From Diabrotica undecimpunctata (lineage: Eukaryota; Arthropoda; Insecta; Coleoptera; Chrysomelidae), in NCBI RefSeq assembly GCF_040954645.1, contig NC_092806.1, positions 6,324,001 to 6,388,000 of the forward strand: a stretch of 64,000 nucleotides of DNA. Reading direction: 5' to 3'. Below are positions 20,838 through 31,824 of the stretch, in pieces (position 1 is the stretch's first letter; each line of letters opens with the position of its first letter). Under the pieces are notes generated by a model, which worked only from the letters and a program-made list of their open reading frames with translations, had not been told where the DNA came from and did not search any database. The translations under genes were made by a program, and so were the position numbers.

Positions 20838-23800
20838 GGCATAATTGCTGTATATTCTGTACGAGACAGCACCCTAATACAAGTTTTATTGTATACAATA
20901 ATATATAAATTATACAACTATATTTTCAGCATTTCGTTTACCATGTACCGTTGACCTGAAGATGCATAACAAATTATAATATGCGAAACCTGTCGTCGCT
21001 GGTAAAATAAATTGATTGTAAGTGTTATTCTTATTTATTTTTACCTCTAATAACCATATTAAAAATTCGCTTTTAAAAACAATACAAACAGAGAGAAAAA
21101 CAGATAGAAACAAAAAACTTGTAGAATGAGGATCAAGGACTAATAAAAAGAACCAAATACAACTAGATGCAATAGGGGCAGATCATTTAACGAGGATAAT
21201 AGGAAACTGGATTGCAACTGCCCAAAAAAAGAGAGCAGCTTCTATACGTTTATACGAGTCTGTGGACGGGTCTGTGATGTCTTTTTACAACATTAGTGTA
21301 ATTTTATTACTATATATTACCAATTTTTTATATATGCATAATATAAAAATACATGAGAAATGATTCATAGTGCTAAGGAGATCCTGTGCTTAAATTAAAA
21401 TATAAATCAAATGAAAAATTTAACAATTAATTTTATTCTTATTTTCCTTGTATAAAAAAGCTAAGTTTTCTATATACTACTCTTAAGGGACATACTTTGT
21501 AAAAAACTCTTTCTTGAAATTGAATCCCCATTTATGTGCTTCAGTACACAAAGAAAGAAACCGAACCCCGATACATTTCTGTATCCATTCACTGATGGAT
21601 AAAGCAAACATTTACATATGCTGAAAGAAGTGCCAAGTCTCTCGACCAGGGATATCCACTTCTTGTTTATTCTTGTTGCATCCATTTGTCACATGCCGGC
21701 ACAAAAATCCACTGCGGAATCTGATGCTCAACGGGACGAGAATTTCCCAGGGCGGAAGCTAGTTTCCGTCCAGTCCGAGGTTGGTGAATAAAAGAGCTTA
21801 AGTTATTTTAAGCTTAAACTGATAAAATACTTTATCAGATAAAGAGTATAGGATAGAAGAGACTATAGTAACGTACATATAATATAATAATATGGATTAT
21901 TTATTTCTTGAATAAAAAATATCAAAATTTATTTAACGTGGGATAAAATGATATCAAAAGTCAATATTATGTAAATACCTTTTACTAAAAGACGTACTAG
22001 ATCTGGAAGGCCAAAATAAAAGTTTATGTTGTTTTGTTTTTTGTCCCAATTTATCTATAATATAAAAAAAGCATGCCAAAAGCAAATATATTGTCTTTAA
22101 TTAGATGCTTTTCATCTTTAAATTTAATAAAAACAAAGTATGTACGAGACGTCATCGAAATGTTGGAAGCGAAGCTTCTATACTGATTGATTGTTGTATT
22201 ACTTTTTGCTATATAGTAAAATGTTGAGGCGAGCGTCACGGAACTAGCGCCACAAGATGGCGTCGTCAACTGTATGAAAAATAACTAAATAAAATAAAAT
22301 ACATACATTAAATGAGAAGTTAAAAATTAAATATTTGCCAATAAACGATTCGATTCACAATTATCGTCAAAATTTAAATGTCATAAATGTCATCTGATAT
22401 GAAATAAAGCTCTAACAGAAGTAGACAATGTATGCTTAGTTAATACTTTGACAGATGGGGTTAGGAACAAACAATAATTTATTGAATTATTTGAATATAA
22501 TATAACTAGTGATTTTGTTCGTCACCATATGAATAGGGATCCAATCAATTGCGATCTACTGTTACTCCACTTAATTTTTTCTGACTTTCTTTCTATTTAA
22601 GGCTAGGACGTAAACAAAATAAAATTTTAGTCTATTGTACAACTTTCATAACAAAGTTACTTTTGGAGAATCTGTTAACTTTAGCGTAAAGTCGTTTTAT
22701 GATCGATCTACGTACAAAAACCAGCGTAATTTTAGTTTGGCAATTCATTTGTTGGAAAAGCTCGAGTTTTGTATTATATTTTTTACCGATCACCCAATTC
22801 TTAGCCAATATTTTAAGATCAACAAACTTTAAACTTTCAAAATAGTTAAAAAATTGAATAGCGACTAAATACATAATACATGTATATATTAAAGACTCTT
22901 CTGAGGTTTTTCCATAACACTAACATATTTTTTAATGTTAGCTTAAACATTCATCTTCAAAATTGTCTTCATTTTGATCTCTCGCTGAGGTATGACATGT
23001 GGCTGTAGATTTTCAACTTAACAGATACTTCAATTGGATAAATATTACCTAAACCTTCTCTTCCATGCATAAAAAGTTCTGTTACATGTCTGGTTTTAAT
23101 ATGGAATTCATTATAGAAAATTTCTTCATGGATTGTTAGTGTACTCCTTAAAAATTTCTTCACTGTATAATCACTAATCAGAATTTCCAAGTAACAACCC
23201 ATTTCTATTATCTTCATTGAAACTTTTTTTTTTAATTATCAAGATTTTGGAAACATTGAATGCGTCAACTAAGTGAACAAAAAGAGGTAAAATGCCTCTT
23301 TTTATAATCTTTTATTCACAACTATTTACCATATGTTCTCAGAATATCGATCACTGTCGGTTTACTTAATCTGAACCACTTAAAAAAGTCTATATCGTTA
23401 CAAAAATTAAAATGGTCGACTTTGCCTTAAATATTACATTTTTACACAAGTTTATAAACATTAACCATTGAACTCTTCGAATTAAATCTTCTTATGCCAG
23501 ATCCATGTCCTTTACTCACAAGAAACAAGAATATATAGGTTAATAATAGTTGTACAAAACCTACAACATAATAACAGACTACAATAAAGACAGATAACTT
23601 CTTATTCGGTACTTTATTTGGCAAATAATTATTTTATATTTTATAATTTATGATTCGCTACCCATGGCAACGCGGCTTATAGGTCTTGATTTCTCGATTT
23701 ACTTATATTGATTGGCCCCAAGCTTAATTTAAAATGCATCCCAAGTAAGTGATAATTTCTAGATACTCATTCTAATTATTCAGTTCCGTTTACGTTGATC

Positions 23801-24003
23801 TTAATGTTATATGAATTTTCTGGCTAATAGTAATAATCATATTGTTTGTATTCTTTAATGGTAATTTTTATACCATCTGCTTTACCTAGTATCGATTTAC
23901 TAAAACATATTATAATTAATAACGAATTTTATTTAGAGGCTATAAAAATAAATATAACTGTACACGTTACCTGAGTAGTAGAAAATTCCACTAAAAATTG
24001 GGT
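20833..24003. other. AT-rich interval without recognised genes
   Basis: About 3.2 kb with only short frames on either strand, none with a motif I recognise and none with matches elsewhere in the window. It may be old non-coding or intronic sequence. Confidence 0.45.
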
Positions 24004-24087
24004 TGTCAGGTGTGGGGTTCGAACCCACGCTCCCTCTCGGGAACCAGAGCTTAAATCTGGCGCCTTAGACCGCTCGGCCAACCTGAC
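24004..24087 (-). tRNA. tRNA-Leu (anticodon UAA)
   Basis: On the minus strand the gene starts GTCAGGTTGGCCGAGCGG and ends with acceptor pairing partner ACCTGAC plus discriminator A. The A box (TGGCCGAGCGG) and B box (GGTTCGAACCC) are complete. The anticodon stem CCAGA/TCTGG encloses TTTAAGC, giving anticodon UAA for leucine. The long variable arm (GTTCCCGAGAGGGAGC) is type II, as expected for leucine. No intron is present. Downstream on the minus strand a TTTTT run at 23,994-23,998 can serve as the RNA polymerase III terminator. All stems look intact, so it is probably functional; a recent tRNA retro-copy is the less likely alternative. Confidence 0.95.
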
Positions 24088-24559
24088 ATACTTTAGTTTT
24101 AATAATCTACTTAAAAGTTGATACTTATCGGTATTATTTAAAAATATTTATAATATAATATGGTAAACACTAGTGAATAAATATTCTTACTGAAATTATG
24201 CAACCCAAAATACAGACAATCCATTAATTCCAAACTATTAGTTTAATAGGCGCCTGGCTTTGGTCGAAAAAGGTCAATTTCATACTCACAAGCTGATTTG
24301 TTTTATGCGATAGATTATGATGCCAATATGCTGTGTTTAAAAGTTTACCGAAAATTTTCCGTGGCGAGCTAAATGTCTGTTAGTAGTTCAGATTGTTTTT
24401 CTAGGTGGCGTAGTTACCCTACCGGACAAACAGTGTGACTTGTCGTCCTAGCCTTTAATATAAATAGATTTATTTAAAATATAGATAATAAAACTATTTA
24501 ATTTTAAAGATATCTAAATTTTTAAAACATAAAATACAGTATAGATGTTCGCGCTAGTC

Positions 24560-25260
24560 TACTGTATCGCCCACCGTAGCATCTTTGTTTTTATTCATTT
24601 GAAACGCCTCTTAATGCCATTATGGATGGAATACAACATTCTCTGTCCCTCCACCACGGCTTCAAACAACGCTGAATTTGTCCAACAGCATATGTTATAT
24701 TGATTTTAAGGGCCGCTGTAGTTTGTGGTTTATTCTCACAAATTTGCAACTTAAGAAAACCTCACACGAGAGAGTCTAATGGAGGTTAATCACACTTTTG
24801 AGTTAAATAACTTGTTTACTCAAATTGTTAATGCAAAATGTCCAATGTGACATGAGCGCCATGGCACGCAACATTTTATATAATTAAAGCTACATATCGT
24901 TAATGTCCCTATAATCCAATTCGGACTAAAAGAAAATGGTAATAATCGACTTATAGCGTTCGCAGTTCACCATTCTCGACATTCTCAAAGTACTTTAGAC
25001 CGATAACGTCGCCAGCTCAAAATTCACACCACCAAACAGTAACTATTTAAGGATACATTGGACACTTTTATATCTCATCTAGATTGGTATGGTCTCAAAT
25101 TCAATAACAATGTTTTTTGACGTATCCACACATCGCTGTGAATTATTATTCAATAAAAATTAGGGACAGTTTCCAACGGATTCAGAACCAATTCATCAAA
25201 TGTGCATCGTTGTCTATGGGCATCTATTTTCAACTCTTGGGTTAATTAAATTTTTTACAA
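24560..25260 (-). pseudogene. mariner-like transposase fossil
   Basis: The minus strand carries decayed pieces of a transposase of the mariner-related type common in insects. They include VNCERYKSIITIFF then SELDYRDINDM, later GAHVTLDIL, and FLKLQICENKPQTTAALKIN followed by ITYAVGQIQR. The order and wording match the stretch around the second catalytic aspartate and the W-G-Y-x-K ... N-K-P-x-T motif, but catalytic residues are lost and stops are frequent. The left breakpoint of the 4.9-kb tandem duplication (25,162) falls inside it. No terminal repeats were identified. Confidence 0.55.
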
Positions 25261-26144
25261 ATGTGAGCAAGGCCCGATTCAACTGTCTTACCTTAGCATC
25301 TTACCTTACTGGATGAACGGACGAAGATAATAATACTGGGGTACTGATCCCTTCCTATCGTAATTGGCGACTGGGATAGAATGAGAGGTAGTGAGCCATC
25401 AATCAAGAGTTTAAGACCGCAGAAATGTATGCAGGACACAGTTTGTCTCACTTCAATAAATGTAAGTACAGTAACGTAGCCATTGTTTGAGGTATCGATA
25501 GTCAGTATTATGGCTGCAAGAAGGAAGTTTATAAGTCGCACCAGTCTGCGCTTTTAGTATCCCTGGCGATCTCAAATGGGATCACTATACTCTCATTCCA
25601 CTTAACCTCTATGCGGAAGACTACAAGTTCATATTTGTCTAGCATGTTCAGTCTAACATGAGAGGTCGGAACTTTATTCCTACCTCTGTTCACCGGTGCA
25701 CTCATACAGGGATAACAAGCAGGTGTTCGAGTGGAAACACAGGTACGACGGGGAGGGCGGAGCCCCACGCTGTGGCTAGCCTACCAACTTGATCTGGCGA
25801 CGGACTCGTTATTTTTCCAGACTAAGATAAAAATACCTTCTGCAATGTAAAACAAAACTTACATGCATTATCCAAATCGAGGCTTCTTGTCGGATTGTCT
25901 GCATTCGGGAGTCTTCACGGACTTCAAAACCCAGGGTGGGAAGGGTAAAGAGATATCAAAACAGAAAAATTACCGCCTCCTACCACAGAGCAATAGTATT
26001 TAGTAAGTGATAAAATATTTAGAAGGATTTTAATAAATAAGTTAAAATTTTGTTCATTTTGATGATATCCGAGAAATATAGTGAACAAAAACCGAAGACT
26101 AAGAAAGTCATTGTTAATAATTCTGAACAAGAATCGGCTACATA

Positions 26145-26942
26145 TGAAAATTCTTCTTCTTTCTCTTTATAAGCAATTCTGCCTGTTCATTGGCGGATTA
26201 ATTAATACCTTGGATTAATACATGGTACGGACATGTCAGAAGAGCAGACCAAAATCGGTGGATAAATAGAATAATAGAGTGGAGCCCGATAGGAAGAAGA
26301 AAGAGAGGCAGACCCCGAAGATCTTTCAGAGATGAGGTGGACGAAGCAATGAGTAGAAGAAACCTACAGGAAGGGGACTGGCTAAACAGGAAAAATTGGA
26401 GAAAACGGTTGAGTGAAGGAATACAGTGAAAACTGTGGAAATCCTTGTATATATATATATGGATTAATACAAAGGTTGTCACTCCATTGTTTGCGCGGTC
26501 GTCTTGCCAATTGGTGACTTATCTCTTGCTACTTTGACGACACGGATCTGCTCCATTCTGCTTATGTGATTATTCCATCCTTTTTTTCTATTTTGTGTCC
26601 ATTTATTTATACACTGTACGTTACATTTTCTTCTAATGTCTTCACTTCTCTTTTAATCTCTCAGCGCATTTCCTGTAATTCTTCGAAGTTCTCTCATCTC
26701 TGCCGTTATCAGTAGCCTTTGCGTTGTGGCTGCGTCGGGTCTTATTTCGGAGGCATATGTCATTATTGGTCTTACACTGGCTTTATAAATTATTGAATTC
26801 ATCTTAGTGTTAATGTGTCTGTTTCACCATGTAGTGTTATTAAGGCATCTTGTCTCTCATTTCGTTGTCCTGGTCTCCACAGCTAGACAGTGTAGTTCCC
26901 AGGTATTTTATTTCCATTGAAGTTTCAACTTCATGTTATCAG
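26145..26942 (-). mobile_element. LINE 3' part (minus), copy 1, interrupted by a short LINE
   Basis: From about 26,930 leftwards the minus strand reads MEIKYLGTTLSSCGDQDNEM, then KTNNDICLRNKTRR, then INKWTQNRKKGWNNHISRME and RVVKVARDKSPIG. This is the C-terminal RT tail of a family close to LINE-A. The untranslated end continues left of a nested LINE to about 26,145. The catalytic RT region is missing; the next recognisable part on the right is endonuclease at 27,647, with a terminal-inverted-repeat element between. Confidence 0.72.
26223..26460 (+). mobile_element. Very short LINE 3' end with 11-bp target duplication, copy 1
   Basis: The plus strand encodes TWYGHVRRADQNRWINRIIE, then GRRKRGRPRRSFRDEVDEAM and WLNRKNWRKRLSEGI, the last 75 or so codons of a LINE-B-like tail, ending in a short (TA)n. 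GGATTAATACA occurs at 26,212-26,222 and again at 26,461-26,471 as the target duplication. It shows that 5' truncation to under 250 bp still gave a standard insertion. Confidence 0.8.
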
Positions 26943-27646
26943 TATTCGCTCCGTGCGTGACCATGGTAGGAGTACCTTAAAACGATGCCAGCGTGCGTAG
27001 CGGCGAAATATGACAAAATTGGACACTATGTTTTTACGCATAAATTTTATCAAAAATGTGTGCAAATACACGTTGCGTATTTAGTTGTGCTAATAATAGC
27101 AAAAATAGTAAGTGTAGTTTTTATAGGTTCCCAAAGATTACATATAAATTAGAGAAAAGAAAAAGATGGATCCGTGCTATTAATATGAAAAAGGAAATAT
27201 CACGTAACCTCATTTTTATGCAATTGAAATATTTAAATAATTTACCTTAAATGATATTTTATAAGGCTTCAAGCTAACTGCAGAGTGCCTGATGACTTTA
27301 GGTTTTATATCATAACTTTTACTATTACTGTTTTTAATTATATGCTCTTTCACGTGAAAAACTTGATTTGCCAGTACTAGATTTTTAACTTTTCTTTTCC
27401 GTTTGGGCTTAAAAAGATATATTATGATGAATTTTGAGAAACCCAGTTTTTAATACTACATTTATTTTGTACATAAACTAAAAAAATATAATTAAAAAGT
27501 TAATTATTAATAATTGTCAATTTCGCCTGTATTTAGCAATGTCAAACATATGTCATTAATGTCATATGTTTAACCTGAAAATTGGTAGGTCCAAAACTGT
27601 CAGATGAAGGCGGTAGGTGTCGCGTCAGTCACGCACGGAGCGAATA
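26943..27646 (+). mobile_element. TIR element with a THAP-like domain, copy 1
   Basis: TATTCGCTCCGTGCGTGAC at 26,943-26,961 is perfectly inverted at 27,628-27,646. The 704-bp interior encodes the THAP-like frame at 27,056-27,250 and otherwise AT-rich sequence. THAP DNA-binding domains occur in P-element transposases, so a deleted P-like transposon is a reasonable guess. The flanks (GTTATCAG left, ACAAAGGT right) do not form the 8-bp duplication expected for P elements. The flanking LINE pieces come from different parts of a LINE, so a deletion or rearrangement probably removed the duplication. Confidence 0.7.
27056..27250 (+). CDS. Truncated THAP zinc-finger ORF, copy 1
   Basis: This 64-codon frame starts MCANTRCVFSCANNSKNSKC and continues FYRFPKITYKLEKRKRWIRA. 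The N-terminal cysteines, the F-x-R-F-P-K motif and the K-R-W-I-x-A helix match the first half of THAP domains, sequence-specific DNA-binding C2CH fingers of P-element transposases and related proteins. The second half with the C-x2-H ligands is absent: the frame ends SRNLIFMQLKYLNNLP. Either an intron or a deletion removes it. As it stands the finger could not close around zinc. The start is supported by its position and the compact upstream sequence. Confidence 0.6.
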   Translation: MCANTRCVFSCANNSKNSKCSFYRFPKITYKLEKRKRWIRAINMKKEISRNLIFMQLKYLNNLP

Positions 27647-27885
27647 ACAAAGGTAAATCAATACGTAATATTGGTATATTAATCAATATGTGTTGTGGTT
27701 TAATGCATTCACCCATACTCCTACTTCTACTTCACTGTCTACTATGTTTCCATTTAAATCACCTATAATCTAGATTTCCTTCTTTTTATTTATTCCAGCT
27801 AAAACTGTCATCAATTTGTTAAAATAATTCCCTTCGTAACAACGTCAGAGTCGTTGGTTGGGGTGTAAGTTCCAAGGTTATCTTT
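27647..27885 (-). mobile_element. LINE endonuclease fragment, copy 1
   Basis: The minus strand reads TYTPTNDSDVVTKGNYFNKL (with one frameshift), then MTVLAGINKKKEI, stop, IIGDLNGNIVDSEVEVGVW. The phrase Y-x-P-T-N-D ... I-I-G-D-L-N-G-N is the central part of the LINE apurinic-type endonuclease. It lies on the same strand and to the 5' side of the LINE tail at 26,145-26,942, so both may be one LINE whose middle (end of endonuclease and most of RT) is deleted. Confidence 0.65.
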
Positions 27886-28528
27886 ATTTTTGTCCAAAAT
27901 TCCAAAATTTCTTAAAGCCGAAAATAAATGGTATTTCACAGCTCAAACTCTATCATTTCTGCGATATTTCCGAACCAATAAACTCGGAGAAGTGTCACTA
28001 GAGCCTACAATATTGTCAAATAATCTATCCCTTCTTATGAACGAAAAAATTGAAAGTTCATTCTTGATTATATCGTGAAACCCTCTCCTAGAAATAAAAT
28101 TAAATTACAAAAAGCTCTACGCCGAAAGGGATTCTTAAGATATCCTTTCTTTTGTAGGCCAGTGGAGGTTGGTATAAAAACAGGGATTGTAAAGAAAAGC
28201 AGACTGTGGGGTTTTGAAATGAAAATAGAATTTGCCGGTTTTATTAAACATTTTTTTAGACTAAACTCTTGAACGGCGTGGAATCACGTAATGTATATAT
28301 AAAATGTTAAATGAATTGTGCATATTTATTTATATACTGAAAAAGTATGAGATTTGTGAACATTCTAGGGAAGGGTATATAAAATGAAATCACTTAATAC
28401 GTAATTATCGAGAAACGATTTGGAAATAGTAATCAAATTGCGAAGACATATTCAAAAGCAGATTTGAAATGGGACCATAAATCTGTTCTGGTATCTTTAA
28501 CGACAAGTTTACAAAAATGTAAATAAAC

Positions 28529-28831
28529 TTGATCAGTTTAAACTTGATAAACTTAAGTAACATTGATACGTTCAAACTAAGCAATCTGAAAAGCGGCAAA
28601 GAATATAAAAATACCCAGTGTAAGTATTTAACAGAATTAATCCAAAGCTTTATGTTGCCTGACGGTACAGTTGTCCAAGAAGATGGTACCATCGTAGGAC
28701 CAGACGGTAGTATTTATCCAACGGAAAGTATACTTTCTCTAGGCAGTACCATTTTATTATCTGATGGTAAGTTCGTAAAACCAGATGAAGCACTTGTTAT
28801 TAAAGATATAATTTTAGAAAAAAAATTGTAA
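28529..28831 (+). CDS. ORF with D-G-T repeats, copy 1 (function unknown)
   Basis: A 100-codon frame. The middle holds LPDGTVVQEDGTIVGPDGSI and later STILLSDGKFVKPDEAL, giving four spaced D-G motifs that alternate with short hydrophobic steps, like a small repetitive beta-type module. It ends at a run of nine A residues (28,819-28,827); the coding pattern continues in another frame after it, so the stop is probably a frameshift. No signal peptide or membrane segment is evident. An identical frame lies at 33,411-33,713. Confidence 0.4.
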   Translation: MISLNLINLSNIDTFKLSNLKSGKEYKNTQCKYLTELIQSFMLPDGTVVQEDGTIVGPDGSIYPTESILSLGSTILLSDGKFVKPDEALVIKDIILEKKL

Positions 28832-29632
28832 AATCAGAAGAGGACATTCCAGAAGTAAAGAGGATAATGATAAAACTGATATACATCTAGATAAAATTGC
28901 TGCTAAAGAAAGCGTTACACTGGAGGATGTTTTAACTATAAATTGTGTCAGACAACAAAAGTGTGTGAAATTACTGAGACGGTTACAGCAAAAAATGGAC
29001 AATATTGTCAAATACCTGTTTTTATAGCTAAAGATAAAGAAAATGACGTAATAATTGACAAAGAAGCTGCTACAGTAAGTGGATTAGCAATTCAAAGGCA
29101 TTTCAAAGGCAAAGGCATACCCATAACAGTTTTTCCATATCTTCATTTATATCTGAAAGTGACATTATTACACGAAAAACTTTCTTCTGTTTAGTGAAAA
29201 AGTTATTCTGAAACAAATGCTGACTCTATGAAAATTGATGAAAGTGGCACTATGAAACCTAGTGGAAAAGGTACGACAAATTGCCAACAATATCCAGTAC
29301 ATGGAACACCAGATAAAGATGGACTAGATGACCTATTAAAGCATAAAGAAAAAGGTGCTTCCAATGAGCTACCAATTAAAACTCGAGCTACGAGTGATAG
29401 TGTTCCCATACCAACAATTACACCTGAAAGTGCCATTATTAAACAAAAAATGCTTCAATAAATGTGCTACCAATTAAAACACAAGTTATAAGTGATTGTT
29501 TGCCCATACCATTAATTACACCTGAAAGTGCACTATGAAACAAAAAATATTAAATATATTAAGTTATTCTGAAACAGATGCTGCCAATATAAAGACCGAT
29601 ACAGTTGAATCCTAATCTAGTGATAGCTAAAG

Positions 29633-29932
29633 ATGGAACAGCTCAATACAGGAAAGTCAGACAAAGATGTACATTTTTACTTTTCACCATTATGTAACGA
29701 TTTATCTGAGGAAATCGTATTGGAAGCTATTAAATTACAAAAGGCAGGGATAAATGTAAATGTGTCGTTAATTAATCATATTAGACATCCTAAAGGAATT
29801 GTAAAAATAGCCAATAATTTAGACAATCTAGAACGAATATTAAAAAAAATATTAAGCAAAAAGAGAAAAATCAAAGACGCAATCCTAATCTCATTGAATA
29901 AAGAAAAATGGGTAGCAAATACATCAGTATAA
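29633..29932 (+). CDS. ORF of 99 codons, copy 1 (function unknown)
   Basis: It starts MEQLNTGKSDKDVHFYFSPL and continues SEEIVLEAIKLQKAGINVNV, then ends in a lysine-rich RILKKILSKKRKIKD segment and WVANTSV. It is soluble-looking with alternating helix-like stretches. I know no family for it. It follows the repeat-containing remnants by about 70 bp and may be their last exon or frame. It ends just before a Tc1 fragment at 29,954. Confidence 0.35.
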   Translation: MEQLNTGKSDKDVHFYFSPLCNDLSEEIVLEAIKLQKAGINVNVSLINHIRHPKGIVKIANNLDNLERILKKILSKKRKIKDAILISLNKEKWVANTSV

Positions 29933-29953
29933 TATAGCTTGTAAATTTACCTC

Positions 29954-30043
29954 TTAAAGGTACTCGGTAACGATTCTTGCGACATGTGGGCGTGCATTGT
30001 CATGCATTAAAACAAAGTCATTACCAATAAATGGGGCGTAAGG
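29954..30043 (-). pseudogene. Tc1 transposase fragment cut by the duplication junction
   Basis: On the minus strand this encodes the part around the second catalytic aspartate (MHDNARPHVARIVTEYL) and is cut at 30,043, where copy 2 begins. The uninterrupted version of the same sequence continues past 34,925 to about 35,240. Confidence 0.85.
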
Positions 30044-31026
30044 AGGGACAGTTTCCAACGGATTCAGAACCAATTCATCAAATGTGCATCGTTGTCTATG
30101 GGCATCTATTTTCAACTCTTGGGTTAATTAAATTTTTTACAAATGTGAGCAAGGCCCGATTCAACTGTCTTACCTTAGCATCTTACCTTACTGGATGAAC
30201 GGACGAAGATAATAATACTGGGGTACTGATCCCTTCCTATCGTAATTGGCGACTGGGATAGAATGAGAGGTAGTGAGCCATCAATCAAGAGTTTAAGACC
30301 GCAGAAATGTATGCAGGACACAGTTTGTCTCACTTCAATAAATGTAAGTACAGTAACGTAGCCATTGTTTGAGGTATCGATAGTCAGTATTATGGCTGCA
30401 AGAAGGAAGTTTATAAGTCGCACCAGTCTGCGCTTTTAGTATCCCTGGCGATCTCAAATGGGATCACTATACTCTCATTCCACTTAACCTCTATGCGGAA
30501 GACTACAAGTTCATATTTGTCTAGCATGTTCAGTCTAACATGAGAGGTCGGAACTTTATTCCTACCTCTGTTCACCGGTGCACTCATACAGGGATAACAA
30601 GCAGGTGTTCGAGTGGAAACACAGGTACGACGGGGAGGGCGGAGCCCCACGCTGTGGCTAGCCTACCAACTTGATCTGGCGACGGACTCGTTATTTTTCC
30701 AGACTAAGATAAAAATACCTTCTGCAATGTAAAACAAAACTTACATGCATTATCCAAATCGAGGCTTCTTGTCGGATTGTCTGCATTCGGGAGTCTTCAC
30801 GGACTTCAAAACCCAGGGTGGGAAGGGTAAAGAGATATCAAAACAGAAAAATTACCGCCTCCTACCACAGAGCAATAGTATTTAGTAAGTGATAAAATAT
30901 TTAGAAGGATTTTAATAAATAAGTTAAAATTTTGTTCATTTTGATGATATCCGAGAAATATAGTGAACAAAAACCGAAGACTAAGAAAGTCATTGTTAAT
31001 AATTCTGAACAAGAATCGGCTACATA

Positions 31027-31824
31027 TGAAAATTCTTCTTCTTTCTCTTTATAAGCAATTCTGCCTGTTCATTGGCGGATTAATTAATACCTTGGATTAA
31101 TACATGGTACGGACATGTCAGAAGAGCAGACCAAAATCGGTGGATAAATAGAATAATAGAGTGGAGCCCGATAGGAAGAAGAAAGAGAGGCAGACCCCGA
31201 AGATCTTTCAGAGATGAGGTGGACGAAGCAATGAGTAGAAGAAACCTACAGGAAGGGGACTGGCTAAACAGGAAAAATTGGAGAAAACGGTTGAGTGAAG
31301 GAATACAGTGAAAACTGTGGAAATCCTTGTATATATATATATGGATTAATACAAAGGTTGTCACTCCATTGTTTGCGCGGTCGTCTTGCCAATTGGTGAC
31401 TTATCTCTTGCTACTTTGACGACACGGATCTGCTCCATTCTGCTTATGTGATTATTCCATCCTTTTTTTCTATTTTGTGTCCATTTATTTATACACTGTA
31501 CGTTACATTTTCTTCTAATGTCTTCACTTCTCTTTTAATCTCTCAGCGCATTTCCTGTAATTCTTCGAAGTTCTCTCATCTCTGCCGTTATCAGTAGCCT
31601 TTGCGTTGTGGCTGCGTCGGGTCTTATTTCGGAGGCATATGTCATTATTGGTCTTACACTGGCTTTATAAATTATTGAATTCATCTTAGTGTTAATGTGT
31701 CTGTTTCACCATGTAGTGTTATTAAGGCATCTTGTCTCTCATTTCGTTGTCCTGGTCTCCACAGCTAGACAGTGTAGTTCCCAGGTATTTTATTTCCATT
31801 GAAGTTTCAACTTCATGTTATCAG
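31027..31824 (-). mobile_element. LINE 3' part (minus), copy 2
   Basis: The same as the element at 26,145-26,942, including the nested short LINE at 31,105-31,342 and its 11-bp target duplications at 31,094-31,104 and 31,343-31,353. No difference between copies was noticed. Confidence 0.72.
31105..31342 (+). mobile_element. Very short LINE 3' end, copy 2
   Basis: A copy of 26,223-26,460, with the same RGRPRRSFRDE tail and a TATATATATA end. Confidence 0.8.

Larger units (their letters stand above)
28075..29935 (+). pseudogene. Unrecognised decayed coding region with internal repeats, copy 1
   Basis: I do not recognise this sequence. Several neighbouring plus-strand frames look coding but are separated by frame changes. 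28,529-28,831 contains QSFMLPDGTVVQEDGTIVGP, then DGSIYPTESILSL, a run of short D-G-T/S units. The stretch at 28,835-29,030 reads, in a third frame, IHLDKIAAKESVTLEDVLTI and VKLLRRLQQKMDNIVKYL. 29,228-29,461 has LPIKTRATSDSVPIPTITPE; a second, degraded copy of this ~95-bp unit (LPIKTQVISDCLPIPLITPE) follows at 29,465-29,560. SYSETNA/SYSETDA also occurs twice. 29,633-29,932 (99 codons) has DVHFYFSPLCNDLSEEIVLE and a lysine-rich end. It looks like a low-complexity host gene or unknown element ORF that has died. Confidence 0.5.
25162..30043. repeat. 4,882-bp tandem duplication, copy 1
   Basis: The unit starts AGGGACAGTTTCCAACGG and ends GGGGCGTAAGG. The next copy begins immediately at 30,044. 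I compared many positions and all the encoded frames and found no difference between the copies. The junction joins a Tc1 transposase fragment to a mariner fossil with at most one shared base, which argues against homologous unequal exchange as the origin. Such perfect identity means a very recent duplication or an assembly artefact. Confidence 0.95.

Noticed and set aside
25529..25768. Minus-strand ORF MGLRPPRRTCVSTRTPACYP, duplicated at 30,411
   Set aside because: Short, no known motif and lying in unassigned sequence; duplicated only because the segment is duplicated.
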